A stretch of 39,067 bases of DNA from Candidatus Dojkabacteria bacterium (GCA_014729085.1 WJKM01000001.1:1-39067); one strand, 5' to 3'; numbered from the stretch's first letter, positions 7,249 to 14,615 are shown. A program made the numbers and translations. The notes: generated from the sequence alone by a model not told the origin.

Positions 7249-7316
7249 CCTTGTAATCTTTTGTCCCGACAATGGGGCTTCTTCTTTTGCAATTTGTAAA
7301 GCTTCACGCTTCTTTT

Positions 7317-7892
7317 CTACAAGGCTACTATTATTATTTGTAAGGGTATTTTTTTCTTTTGTTTAAATCCTCCTGTAACCCATACAGTAAAGAAAATAAT
7401 AGCTATAATAAATATTCCTAACCAAGTACTATCACTACTGATATCTTCTGTTGTGTTTTGTGTAGGAACATATGAATATGTTGGAATAGATTGTTGGTTT
7501 TGTTTTGCTCGTTGGTAATATAATTGTTGAGCGAGATTACAATTTGCAATACTAGATTGTACATTCCATGTATTACCTATCTGACAACATACGCTATTTG
7601 TACATTCATCAGGTGTTAATACTAATGGAGTACAGTAATTGAATGGATAAAAGCAGATAATATTATTATTTGATTGAGGAATATCCGAATTAACTAAGCC
7701 ACATGTGCACGATGGGCTTTGTTCTCCATCTTGACATATGTAGAATCCATTTGAACCACAATAGGCTACACCACCATGATGGGAGCAACAGCCTTGCTTA
7801 GCAAAAGTACTAGTAATAATCAAAGTTAAGAGGATTATTACTAATGTTAGGCATTTAAAGCTATTATGAAAGAGTTTCTGTTGATTCCGCAA
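7317..7892 (-). CDS. Secreted cysteine-rich, C-terminally anchored protein
   Basis: A 191-residue protein starting at TTG (7892); no ATG is available in frame. Residues 13-31 form a signal peptide or anchor ending STFA. The exposed part holds about 15 cysteines, including GCCSHHGGVAYCG and CQDGEQSPSCTC, a cysteine pattern also seen in small exported proteins and in C-terminal parts of some secreted nucleases. A second hydrophobic segment (about 157-174) near the C-terminus is followed by KQKKK. The predicted end (IPLQIIIVAL) follows a run of seven A residues; a -1 shift there would give a 40-residue lysine/glutamate-rich tail instead, so the true C-terminus is uncertain. Function unknown. Confidence 0.55.
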   Translation of the reverse strand: MRNQQKLFHNSFKCLTLVIILLTLIITSTFAKQGCCSHHGGVAYCGSNGFYICQDGEQSPSCTCGLVNSDIPQSNNNIICFYPFNYCTPLVLTPDECTNSVCCQIGNTWNVQSSIANCNLAQQLYYQRAKQNQQSIPTYSYVPTQNTTEDISSDSTWLGIFIIAIIFFTVWVTGGFKQKKKIPLQIIIVAL

Positions 7893-8036
7893 TTTCTTGT
7901 ATTTGTTTTAAGGATAGTACTAGTAAATGATAAGAAAATTTTTAATTGTAATCAAGGTGAGTCACGAAGATATTATTTTTAAAGCGAAAGTTTTATTGTA
8001 CAATTAGTCAAATAATTTAAATATTAAGTTTTTTAT

Positions 8037-9542
8037 ATGAGATTTTCAGAAGCGGTGTATCATATGTCTAAACTCTATTTGGATAAGGTTGTATCCTCTT
8101 TTACTAAAAATATAAAAAAATTAAATGAAGAGGAATCAAGGGATTTAATTAACAAGAACATAAAGGACATAACTTCAAAAGACCACATATCTAAGAAATT
8201 TAATTTTGGTGAGTACGACTTCATAAAAAGAAATATTATGTTGGAACTTGTAATCTTTCTGTTATTGCAAAGAGAGTATAAGGTCAATGAGAAGCATATA
8301 TTTAAGAAATTCAACCAGTTTATCAAAAACAAATTAAAACAAATTAAAAATCTTGAGGTGCTTAATAATATTGATGAAAGAGCTGTCGATTTGGTTGAAA
8401 CTTTATTTGAAGTTATTCAGGAAGATAAACATATATCGTCAGATGAGGAGAGAATATTATTAAGATTACAAAAGAAACTGGATTTAAATCAATTAGAGTT
8501 TAGGTCAATTGTTTACCATAAAAATAAATTTAATTTATTAAAGAATTTTTCTGATAGCCTGATAGATGAAGGAATAAAGGAATTAATGAATTTAGGTTTA
8601 GTTTTGTATTTAAATAAAGATGTAAAAGAAAGATGCTACCTAATACCCGAGCAGATAAGTCTAATATTGACAGAAAAGCTAGGTTACCCTTTAGATATAA
8701 AAGCCTATTATCTGCTTTTCAAAAATACCTCAAAGAAATCCTTAGCAGATCTTGCGAAAAAGCTAAACTTAACGGTTTCGGGAACTAAAGAGGAACTAAT
8801 AGACAGATTTTATTATCAAGGTTATTCTGCATATAAACTACTTGAAAAGATCGGTAAAAAAGATCTGCAGGATATAGCTAGGTCAATTGAAGATATAAAG
8901 ATTAGCGGAACCAAAGATGAGGTAATTAATAATATTATTAAGTTTTTCTTTAAACTAGATACTAATCCTGTTGCTAAGAAAAGCAAACTCAAAGATTCAG
9001 ATATATGGGAATATTATGAGGACATAGCTAATAGAAATTATAACCTGCTTCGACAGCTTGGAATTATAAAAAAAGATCTGGAAATCGAGCATCTATTTGA
9101 GAAATTAACTGTATATGGTTTTGAAAAATTAGGAAATCTTAAAACAAAGGACCTAAAAGGTTCAAATAGGGCAGATGGTTGTATCGAGACGGATAAGGGA
9201 ATAATTTATTGGGATAATAAAAGTCAGGAAAGTCCATATGAATTTCCAAACAAGCATCAAAAACAATTCTTACAATACATAAAGGCTTCTGATCAAGAGT
9301 TATTATATTTTCTTGTAATAACTAATGACATTGAGGATACAAAGAGTGTGGAGGCTAATTGTATTAAGTTGTCGGGTTTAACAAATATTAATATTGGGGT
9401 GATTAGTGCAAGGACCTTAAAAAATTTCTTGGAAGAATACAATAAAGAAAACAAGAATAAAGCCTTAAATATCCAACTATTTAATCATAATGGAGTAATT
9501 ACTAAAGAAATATTGAAAATGCGTTTTGGGATTTTTAGGTAA
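8037..9542 (+). CDS. SAP-domain protein with FokI-like PD-(D/E)xK nuclease motif
   Basis: A 501-residue protein. The first 220 residues are helical and charged. Two SAP-like DNA-binding motifs follow at about 234-262 (SLADLAKKLNLTVSGTKEEL) and 274-303 (DLQDIARS...SGTKDEVI). Near 378-412 is RADG, then GIIYWDNKSQ, then YEFPNKHQKQFLQYI. This matches the order of the FokI cleavage domain, in which PDG, a strand ending DTK, and a Y-LP-Q helix form the active site; the predicted catalytic residues are D380, D393 and K395. A DNA-cleaving role, perhaps in defence or element maintenance, is inferred. No methyltransferase lies nearby. The gene stands alone between opposing genes. Confidence 0.6.
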   Translation: MRFSEAVYHMSKLYLDKVVSSFTKNIKKLNEEESRDLINKNIKDITSKDHISKKFNFGEYDFIKRNIMLELVIFLLLQREYKVNEKHIFKKFNQFIKNKLKQIKNLEVLNNIDERAVDLVETLFEVIQEDKHISSDEERILLRLQKKLDLNQLEFRSIVYHKNKFNLLKNFSDSLIDEGIKELMNLGLVLYLNKDVKERCYLIPEQISLILTEKLGYPLDIKAYYLLFKNTSKKSLADLAKKLNLTVSGTKEELIDRFYYQGYSAYKLLEKIGKKDLQDIARSIEDIKISGTKDEVINNIIKFFFKLDTNPVAKKSKLKDSDIWEYYEDIANRNYNLLRQLGIIKKDLEIEHLFEKLTVYGFEKLGNLKTKDLKGSNRADGCIETDKGIIYWDNKSQESPYEFPNKHQKQFLQYIKASDQELLYFLVITNDIEDTKSVEANCIKLSGLTNINIGVISARTLKNFLEEYNKENKNKALNIQLFNHNGVITKEILKMRFGIFR

Positions 9543-9594
9543 ATCTTTTCTCTTCGATAATATAAATAATTTGATATGTTCAAATTAAGTATCC

Positions 9595-9603
9595 TGTTAT
9601 AAT
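9595..9603 (+). promoter_or_regulatory. Extended -10 promoter for the YkgJ-like gene
   Basis: TGTTATAAT combines a TGn extension with a perfect TATAAT, 28 bases upstream of the ATG at 9631. A TTGATA at 9571-9576 is too far (21 bases) to be a normal -35. Confidence 0.5.
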
Positions 9604-9630
9604 CCCTACTAACTTTGAGTAAATTAAGAT

Positions 9631-9897
9631 ATGCTTATGGAAAAAAATATTTGGGGATTAAATGAATGTAATTTACCTAATGGTGGAACCTGCTGGGCCT
9701 GTTGTATTGCTCCTTATGACGAAACCTTGGAATCTGTACAGATGTGTGAAGATCTTGATCATAGTCTATCTAGGGGTCATTGTGGGATACATCCAGACAG
9801 GTTAGGGACTTGTCGAAGATTTCATTGTGGAAACCCCAGAGTTACTGATGAAATCAAGGAAAGACTGAGACAGATAGCAAACAGATATTGTCTGTAG
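9631..9897 (+). CDS. YkgJ-like cysteine cluster protein
   Basis: An 88-residue protein with GGTCWACC near the N-terminus and GIHPDRLGTCRRFHC later. This is the arrangement of the YkgJ/zinc- or iron-chelating family (a CxxCC start and an RPxxCRxFxC-like end). A middle cysteine (QMCED) and GHC add possible ligands. The family is probably a metal-cluster binder; no reaction is assigned here. It may start at the ATG at 9631 or two codons later at 9637. A single-gene transcript is likely because the next gene is convergent and its stop lies one base away. Confidence 0.7.
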   Translation: MLMEKNIWGLNECNLPNGGTCWACCIAPYDETLESVQMCEDLDHSLSRGHCGIHPDRLGTCRRFHCGNPRVTDEIKERLRQIANRYCL

Positions 9898-9898
9898 A

Positions 9899-10216
9899 TT
9901 ACGTTTGTTTTTGTTTCTGATATATAAGACCAAGACACTTTCTACAAGTGATTTTTTTGCTGAAAGGATTTTTGAATAGTGTTCCTTTCCTTTTTCCACA
10001 TTCAGGACATTCAAACCATAATCTTTCCCCCCCAAATGCTGTTTCTGAAGTACTTAAATTTATTTTATATCCTTGGACTTCTAAGTAAGATCTAATAAGT
10101 TTTATTTTGATCTGAGGCTTAATTTCTCTTATACATTCATTTATATCTAACTTTTCCAGATCCTCAATACAGAATAAATCATTAAGCCCATATGATTTAG
10201 GTATTTTTTGAGTCAT
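9899..10216 (-). CDS. Zinc-ribbon protein of mobile elements
   Basis: A 105-residue protein ending in a four-cysteine ribbon: FGGERLWFECPECGKRKGTL, then ITCRKCLGLIY. The pattern (FGG-R-WFxCPxCG then CRxCxxLxY) is one I associate with small proteins in integrated plasmids and conjugative elements. I chose the ATG at 10216, which overlaps the upstream gene by 20 bases; the longer frame to 10276 would overlap it by 80. It probably binds nucleic acid. It forms a two-gene unit with the helical protein upstream at the left end of the probable mobile element. Confidence 0.65.
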   Translation of the reverse strand: MTQKIPKSYGLNDLFCIEDLEKLDINECIREIKPQIKIKLIRSYLEVQGYKINLSTSETAFGGERLWFECPECGKRKGTLFKNPFSKKITCRKCLGLIYQKQKQT

Positions 10217-10811
10217 TGTCTTTAGAATTAAAATTTGGATTATTTTGTAATAATTGTTTTTCTGCAATATAGGCATTTTCTGTTTTTACGTTTACTTTTA
10301 ATGGTGGTGATTTGATTCTTTTTAACATGGAGAGAGATTTTAAATATTGTTTATATGCTCTGTCAGTTTCTTTGCATAGTTTTGAATAGTAGCTTATCTT
10401 TTCATTACTTAGGTACTCAATATCCTTAAAGAATTGTGATCTGTTTGTATATTCAAGGAATCGGATGTATGCACTAGTTACCATTTGTACAAGTGCTTTT
10501 TCACTGGGACTTCTGCAATTGTATTCTTCTGTTATGTCTCTTGCAAACTTAATAGATAGCTCTTTATATATTTCGTCCACAGAGCTGGAAAGCAGACAGT
10601 GTGTGTCTAATTCATATATTCTGTAATGTTTCCTTATTAAGTCAGTCATTTTTTCTTTTTCTTTATTTGTTAAACCCTTTTCCTTATATTTATTCATTAG
10701 ATCAAGTAATTTCTCTAAAGCTTTTTTAGGGTCATGACTGATACTTCCGACACTATTGATAATATCCAGTACGTCATTTTCTTTTATTTCCTTATTTTTT
10801 TTGTTAGACAT
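10197..10811 (-). CDS. Helical mobile-element accessory protein
   Basis: A 204-residue, almost wholly helical and charged protein. The central SPSEKALVQMVTSAYIRFLE and a helix with YKQYLKSLSMLKRIKSPP resemble uncharacterised proteins that accompany recombinases and zinc-ribbon proteins in integrated elements. No catalytic motif or membrane segment is seen. The ATG is at 10811, and the gene overlaps the zinc-ribbon gene downstream. It is divergent from the gene at 10994. Function unknown; assignment to a mobile element is by pattern and context. Confidence 0.55.
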   Translation of the reverse strand: MSNKKNKEIKENDVLDIINSVGSISHDPKKALEKLLDLMNKYKEKGLTNKEKEKMTDLIRKHYRIYELDTHCLLSSSVDEIYKELSIKFARDITEEYNCRSPSEKALVQMVTSAYIRFLEYTNRSQFFKDIEYLSNEKISYYSKLCKETDRAYKQYLKSLSMLKRIKSPPLKVNVKTENAYIAEKQLLQNNPNFNSKDNDSKNT

Positions 10812-10915
10812 AGCTTGTATTGTTTAGATATACTTAATTCTATTTTTATTATAGCATTTATTATCTCCACAATAGTCTGATAGTCAACATGGTATTAAAT
10901 TGAGGAGATATTTCT

Positions 10916-10924
10916 TGGTATAAT
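10916..10924 (+). promoter_or_regulatory. Extended -10 promoter
   Basis: TGGTATAAT (TGn plus perfect TATAAT) lies 70 bases upstream of the ATG at 10994. The predicted transcript would carry the terminator-like hairpin at 10955-10991 in its leader. Confidence 0.5.
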
Positions 10925-10954
10925 AGATTGTATTTAAAATCAATTTGGAATTAT

Positions 10955-10991
10955 AAGGGGGCTTTCTCCAAATTGAGCCTCCTTATTTTTT
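10955..10991 (+). terminator. Leader terminator/attenuator hairpin
   Basis: AAGGGGGCT (10955-10963) pairs with AGCCTCCTT (10976-10984) with one G-T wobble and a 12-base loop, and is followed by ATTTTTT. It has the form of an intrinsic terminator and ends three bases before the ATG at 10994, between promoter and gene. This position suggests attenuation rather than simple termination. The right arm CCTCCTT also matches the anti-Shine-Dalgarno sequence. Confidence 0.65.
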
Positions 10992-10993
10992 AT

Positions 10994-11911
10994 ATGAATA
11001 AGCTACTTAAGCCTGCAGAACAAGATGAGATAAAGAATATTTTAAAAGCATTATTCTATCATTTTGGAGATGAACTTGAAAACCTTGATTATATGATTTT
11101 TCAACCATTGCATAATGATTCAATTCATAAGGGACAGGAATTAAAAGAATTTGATTTCTATGATATCAATATTTATAAAAAAAGAGGTCATGAGCACAAA
11201 ACTGGATATATCATCAATTATTCAAAAAGAAAAACTTTAAGATTTTTTATCCAAAATAAATTTTTTATCTTAGAAGAACCTTTTACGAGGATATTTGGGT
11301 CTTATATTCCTACCGAACTTCATAAGAAGGACTTAAAGATAATTGGTCAATATTACTATAATACTTCAGCTGGTATAATCAGCTTGTATCTTGATATTGA
11401 ATCGGAGAATAAAGCTTTAAATTTTTGGCGAGATAAAATTTATCCAGTATCTCTTACCGTAGCAAAAATTAATCGAAAAAAAGTTATTAGTTATAAAGAT
11501 TCTTTCGAATTGTTATTTCAAAAAACTCAAGATGGATTGGAAAGAAAATATGAAATTTCTACTCGTACAGGGAGTATAAATATTTCCTTCAATATTCACA
11601 ATGAAATTTTTAAATATCAGAAAGCTAACCAACCAGAAATACTGTTTAATTTTTCTAAATCAAAAAGTAAAAAGATAAAAAGTAAAAATTCATTATTACT
11701 TAACAAGCTTTTTCATGAACCAGACAATCAAGTTGAATTAACAAAAAAAGAAAGTTCTAGTTTACAGAGGATAAAAGAAAAACTTTACAGGGGTGATAGT
11801 AAAACTACTCCTCCTGAATCGACAATCCCCAAGGAGATAGTCGATAAGATGTTCAATCGAACAAGAAAATGGGGTAGACTTAATATCGAGGGTTTTATTG
11901 ATACAAAATAG
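10994..11911 (+). CDS. Hypothetical protein of the mobile element
   Basis: A 305-residue protein from the ATG at 10994 (MNKLLKPAEQDEIKN). A longer frame begins at 10928, but that would translate through the terminator hairpin, so the inner start is preferred. It is rich in lysine, phenylalanine and tyrosine, with alternating beta-strand patterns (IISLYLDIESE, SINISFNIHNE) and a basic linker KSKSKKIKSK near residue 230. No known motif is recognised and there is no membrane segment. It is preceded by an attenuator-like hairpin and followed by a hairpin at 11916-11950. Confidence 0.6.
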   Translation: MNKLLKPAEQDEIKNILKALFYHFGDELENLDYMIFQPLHNDSIHKGQELKEFDFYDINIYKKRGHEHKTGYIINYSKRKTLRFFIQNKFFILEEPFTRIFGSYIPTELHKKDLKIIGQYYYNTSAGIISLYLDIESENKALNFWRDKIYPVSLTVAKINRKKVISYKDSFELLFQKTQDGLERKYEISTRTGSINISFNIHNEIFKYQKANQPEILFNFSKSKSKKIKSKNSLLLNKLFHEPDNQVELTKKESSSLQRIKEKLYRGDSKTTPPESTIPKEIVDKMFNRTRKWGRLNIEGFIDTK

Positions 11912-11915
11912 TATT

Positions 11916-11950
11916 GATTTTGTTATGTGGAGTTTCCACAACAAGAAATC
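11916..11950 (+). other. Imperfect hairpin after the 10994 gene
   Basis: GATTT at the left pairs with AAATC at the right, and an inner TGTGGA/TCCACA stem closes a short loop (12 of 16 positions paired). It begins five bases after the stop codon. No T-tract follows, so it may protect the 3' end rather than terminate transcription. Confidence 0.35.
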
Positions 11951-12062
11951 CACAAGGTTAATATTCAACATTCCTACTTCAAGATTGTAATCTATTCTAA
12001 ACCCATTTGATTCTTCAGGGGCTACTTTCCATATAGATTGAAATAGTACTAACAAAAAATTC

Positions 12063-12068
12063 TTGACA
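12063..12068 (+). promoter_or_regulatory. Possible -35 element
   Basis: A perfect TTGACA, but the nearest good -10 (TATAGT, 12092-12097) is 23 bases away, so this is only a weak promoter candidate for the structured leader and the genes at 12262-14447. Confidence 0.25.
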
Positions 12069-12150
12069 AAAGGAAAAATCTACATGTGAATTATAGTAGA
12101 CCGATTTATTTAGGTTTCACTATGGAAAGGAAAAATAGAAAAATAAAAAA

Positions 12151-12227
12151 ACGACCGAGAGAAAATCGCTCTGAAGAAATCAGAGGACCTCCTCTCGTTT
12201 TCCTTCTATCAATAGAAGGGTTTTATT
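12151..12227 (+). ncRNA. Structured leader or small RNA upstream of the replication genes
   Basis: Three stems lie in about 75 bases. CGAGAG (12156-12161) pairs with CTCTCG (12192-12197). Inside it CTCTGA (12169-12174) pairs with TCAGAG (12180-12185). Then CCTTCTA (12202-12208) pairs with TAGAAGG (12213-12219), followed by GTTTTATT. The strand between stems holds ACCTCCT, identical to the anti-Shine-Dalgarno sequence. It ends 35 bases before the ATG at 12262. It could be an attenuator or a small regulatory RNA controlling copy number; known plasmid controls work this way, but no family is recognised. Confidence 0.4.
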
Positions 12228-12261
12228 GTATTTAAATTATATCAGATTTGGATAAATTACT

Positions 12262-12543
12262 ATGAAAAATAATATAAAAACAGAGAATTTTTACATTGCG
12301 GTAGGGCTTATTGCACAGAATTTTAGTTTGATTGGAATCATTCCTAGAGAGTCTTTCTGCGGAAATATCTATATTTTTAGGAAGGAGAGTGATATAGAGG
12401 AAGCAATTGAGGATATACGAAATGGAAAAGATAGAGTCTCTATGAGAGATGTATATAACGCAAGAAATTATTTAGTAGGAGCTATACAAACACGGAGGTT
12501 TCAACAGCAGGTTGAACAAGAATTGCTATTGAAAGATGAGTAG
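12262..12543 (+). CDS. Small hypothetical protein (DUF5659-like)
   Basis: A 93-residue protein with the layout FYIAVGLIAQNF near the N-terminus, a beta segment with IYIFRKESDIEEAIEDIRNG, then a helix with DVYNARNYLVGAI. This resembles small plasmid/phage proteins of the DUF5659 type, in which a short alpha/beta domain precedes a helix; the match is by eye. No enzyme motif is seen. It is the first gene of a three- or four-gene unit with the primase-finger and RepA-like genes, overlapping the next gene by 8 bases, so co-translation is likely. Confidence 0.6.
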   Translation: MKNNIKTENFYIAVGLIAQNFSLIGIIPRESFCGNIYIFRKESDIEEAIEDIRNGKDRVSMRDVYNARNYLVGAIQTRRFQQQVEQELLLKDE

Positions 12544-13162
12544 TTTTGTTGAAAATGAACAAAACTTTCATTATCTAATTGAATTGGAAGACCAGCACAG
12601 GCGCCAGCTGGCTTCCATGACAATAGAGGAAGAACTTGATGCTTTTCCTGAAGCCGAAGAAATACTTCTAAGGAATAAGAAGATATATGAAAAAAGGCTT
12701 TGTAATTTTGAAAAGCGGATTAAGAATGCTGTTGTAAATATGAAAAAAAGAAAAAGACCAGACTGGGAAGTCGAAATCTTTCTTGATCTAATAACAGTAG
12801 GTAAAGAGTTACAGGAAATTATCAATAATTTAAATTTTATTAATAAATATATTATGAAAATCAAATTACGAAAATTTAGGAATAAAGATCCTAAATATAG
12901 AAGGTTTACTCATGATGTTGAGGTTGCAAGGGGTGTTGATATAGAAAATCTATTTAATCGTTTTGGTATTAATCTTAGGAAAAAATTTGCAATATGTCCT
13001 TTTCATGATGATAAGAACCCTTCATTGAGGGTATATCCAAAAACAAACTCCTGGTATTGTTTCGGATGTGGTAGAGGAGGGGATACTATCGATTTTGTAA
13101 TCAAGATTGCCAAAGTTGATTTTAAGAAAGCAGTTGATTTAATTGTTAACAATGGATTATGA
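12536..13162 (+). CDS. Primase-type CHC2 zinc-finger protein
   Basis: A 208-residue protein. The C-terminal 70 residues are a CHC2 zinc finger as in DnaG: CPFHDDKNPSLRVYPKTNS followed by WYCFGCGRGGDTIDFV, with ligands C, H, C, C. The N-terminal 130 residues are helical and basic (KKRKRPDWEVEIF). The TOPRIM polymerase domain of DnaG is absent, so this alone cannot be a primase. It may bind template DNA for a partner or act as a regulator. The ATG at 12536 overlaps the upstream gene by 8 bases and its stop overlaps the RepA-like ATG by 4, which ties it to plasmid-style replication. Confidence 0.85.
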   Translation: MSSFVENEQNFHYLIELEDQHRRQLASMTIEEELDAFPEAEEILLRNKKIYEKRLCNFEKRIKNAVVNMKKRKRPDWEVEIFLDLITVGKELQEIINNLNFINKYIMKIKLRKFRNKDPKYRRFTHDVEVARGVDIENLFNRFGINLRKKFAICPFHDDKNPSLRVYPKTNSWYCFGCGRGGDTIDFVIKIAKVDFKKAVDLIVNNGL

Positions 13163-14235
13163 ATACGGAAGAATTTAAAAACAGTATCTTAGAGGAAGCT
13201 GATCAAATTGTGAAGAAAAATTATGTATATTTATTGTCAAAAACTGTAACTGAGATTATGAATGATTCGGATTCTGATATGAAATATCTAGTAGAGGGTA
13301 TGATCTTTGAAAAGACAATCAATCTAATATCTGGGCATTCTGGGGTTGGTAAATCTTTATTTACACAATTATTGGCAGGATGTCTTTCGTTAGGAAGTGA
13401 TTTTCTAGATAAATATCTATGCAAAAAATCAAATGTAGCATTCCTGGATAGAGAAAATGAGGATCCAGTCCTTAAAGAAAGGTATAAAAAGATCGACTCA
13501 GATAAAGACTCAATATTTTATTTGGATTTAGAAACTGAGTTTAAAGGAGAGGCGGTAAATGAACTAGAGCAGTTTATTCAACAAAATGATATAGATGTTT
13601 TGATTATTGACACTATGGTTAGATTCCAAAGAGGAGATGAAAATAATTCTAAGGATGTTGCCAGTTTCTTTGCTATTTTGCGCAAACTATTAAAAAGCTT
13701 GAAATCAATATTTTTAATTCATCACTTAAGGAAAGGTAATCCAGATGAGAAGGCAGGTAATATGTCAGCAAGAGGCAGTTCTGATATACCAGCTTCTGTA
13801 GATTCACATTTCTTAATCGAACAAACTAAGAATGCAGATTTTCTTACTATTAGAAATGTAAAGAATAGACTAGTAAAAGAGTTCTCAGATGTGACCTTTA
13901 AAATTGTCAGTGATGAAGATGAATTGAGATTTGAGTTTCAAGGTACAGCATTTGATTTTAAAGAGCATAAACTTACGAAGACGAAAAGGTTAATTTTGGA
14001 GGCAATAGAGCTTCATAATGAGGCAGGTTTTGATCAAATAGTGGAATACGTAAAAGATGGAGGAGGGTATTCTTGTACAAATATTCGTAAGATTATCAAA
14101 GACTATGAAGAGGATAATGTAATTATGACAAGAAAAGATGTAAATAAGATTTTGTATTCCGTTAATCTAGAACATAAAGAGGTCCAGTTTCATCTCAAGA
14201 TTAAACCACAAGAATCTATAGACTTATACTCCTGA
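13159..14235 (+). CDS. RepA-like RecA-fold ATPase (AAA_25 type)
   Basis: A 358-residue protein. Walker A is GHSGVGKS (59-66), and the strand IDVLIIDTM ends in the Walker B aspartate D151. A sensor region SIFLIHHLRKG and the motif SARGSSDIPASVDSHFLIE follow, as in plasmid RSF1010 RepA-type hexameric helicases and AAA_25 proteins. The last 100 residues look like a winged-helix domain. The family unwinds DNA at plasmid or phage origins. The ATG overlaps the primase-finger stop (ATGA), so the two are co-translated. With the recombinase downstream this indicates an integrated element with its own replication genes. Confidence 0.8.
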   Translation: MNTEEFKNSILEEADQIVKKNYVYLLSKTVTEIMNDSDSDMKYLVEGMIFEKTINLISGHSGVGKSLFTQLLAGCLSLGSDFLDKYLCKKSNVAFLDRENEDPVLKERYKKIDSDKDSIFYLDLETEFKGEAVNELEQFIQQNDIDVLIIDTMVRFQRGDENNSKDVASFFAILRKLLKSLKSIFLIHHLRKGNPDEKAGNMSARGSSDIPASVDSHFLIEQTKNADFLTIRNVKNRLVKEFSDVTFKIVSDEDELRFEFQGTAFDFKEHKLTKTKRLILEAIELHNEAGFDQIVEYVKDGGGYSCTNIRKIIKDYEEDNVIMTRKDVNKILYSVNLEHKEVQFHLKIKPQESIDLYS

Positions 14236-14273
14236 CTGTTGTGGAGGATATTTTATATTTTAGTTATTAAATA

Positions 14274-14447
14274 ATGTTAGACATTTCAAAGGCAAGAGAT
14301 ATACTAGAAAAAGACGTTAAAGGATGGAGTGATGAAGAAATCCAAAAGTTGCTCACTTCATTATATTGTCTTGCTGGTAGATACTTGGATAAACATATGA
14401 AAGATGTTTTATCCGATTCAGAAAAAGATTATAATGAAAATGGATAA
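14274..14447 (+). CDS. Small 57-residue acidic helical protein
   Basis: A short open frame starting at the ATG at 14274, 38 bases after the RepA-like gene on the same strand. The protein begins MLDISKARDILEKDVKGWSD and continues with predicted helices (EEIQKLLTSLYCLAGRYLDK). The amphipathic pattern and in-line position support a real gene. It resembles short helical proteins of plasmids, but no family is recognised. It ends just before the large hairpin at 14490. Confidence 0.5.
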   Translation: MLDISKARDILEKDVKGWSDEEIQKLLTSLYCLAGRYLDKHMKDVLSDSEKDYNENG

Positions 14448-14451
14448 GACA

Positions 14452-14539
14452 AACTATACACATAAGACAATCAAATTTTGTCTCGATTTAGGGGCTACTT
14501 GCAACGTGTATAGTTACACTTATCCAACAGGTAGCCCCT
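14452..14539 (+). other. Large hairpin with alternative pairings
   Basis: AGGGGCTACTTG (14490-14501) pairs with CAGGTAGCCCCT (14528-14539), 12 base pairs with one wobble. Its loop holds GTGTATAGTT (14506-14515), which is the exact reverse complement of AACTATACAC at 14452-14461 and can also fold internally (GTGTA/TACAC). A further GACAA/TTGTC hairpin lies at 14466-14482. Two mutually exclusive folds are therefore possible, as in attenuators or switch RNAs; a plain terminator after the small gene is the alternative, although no clear T-tract follows. Confidence 0.5.
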
Positions 14540-14593
14540 ATTTCGTTATTTGTTTGTTATTTATAGAGTTCTTTATAAAGTCAAGGAATCGCT

Positions 14594-14615
14594 GGTTCGA
14601 GTCCCATCATCCGTA
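14594..14615 (+). pseudogene. tRNA 3'-end fragment
   Basis: GGTTCGAGTCCCATCATCCG and two more bases fit the T-loop, the 3' T-stem, a seven-base acceptor strand and a discriminator A of a tRNA, but no matching 5' portion (which would begin ACGGATG) exists upstream. Such 3' remnants often mark one end of an integrated element. The upstream bases do not complete the T-stem. A run of eight T follows. Confidence 0.45.

Noticed and set aside
10928-10993. N-terminal extension of the 10994 gene
   Set aside because: It would be translated through a strong terminator hairpin and the extra residues look non-coding.
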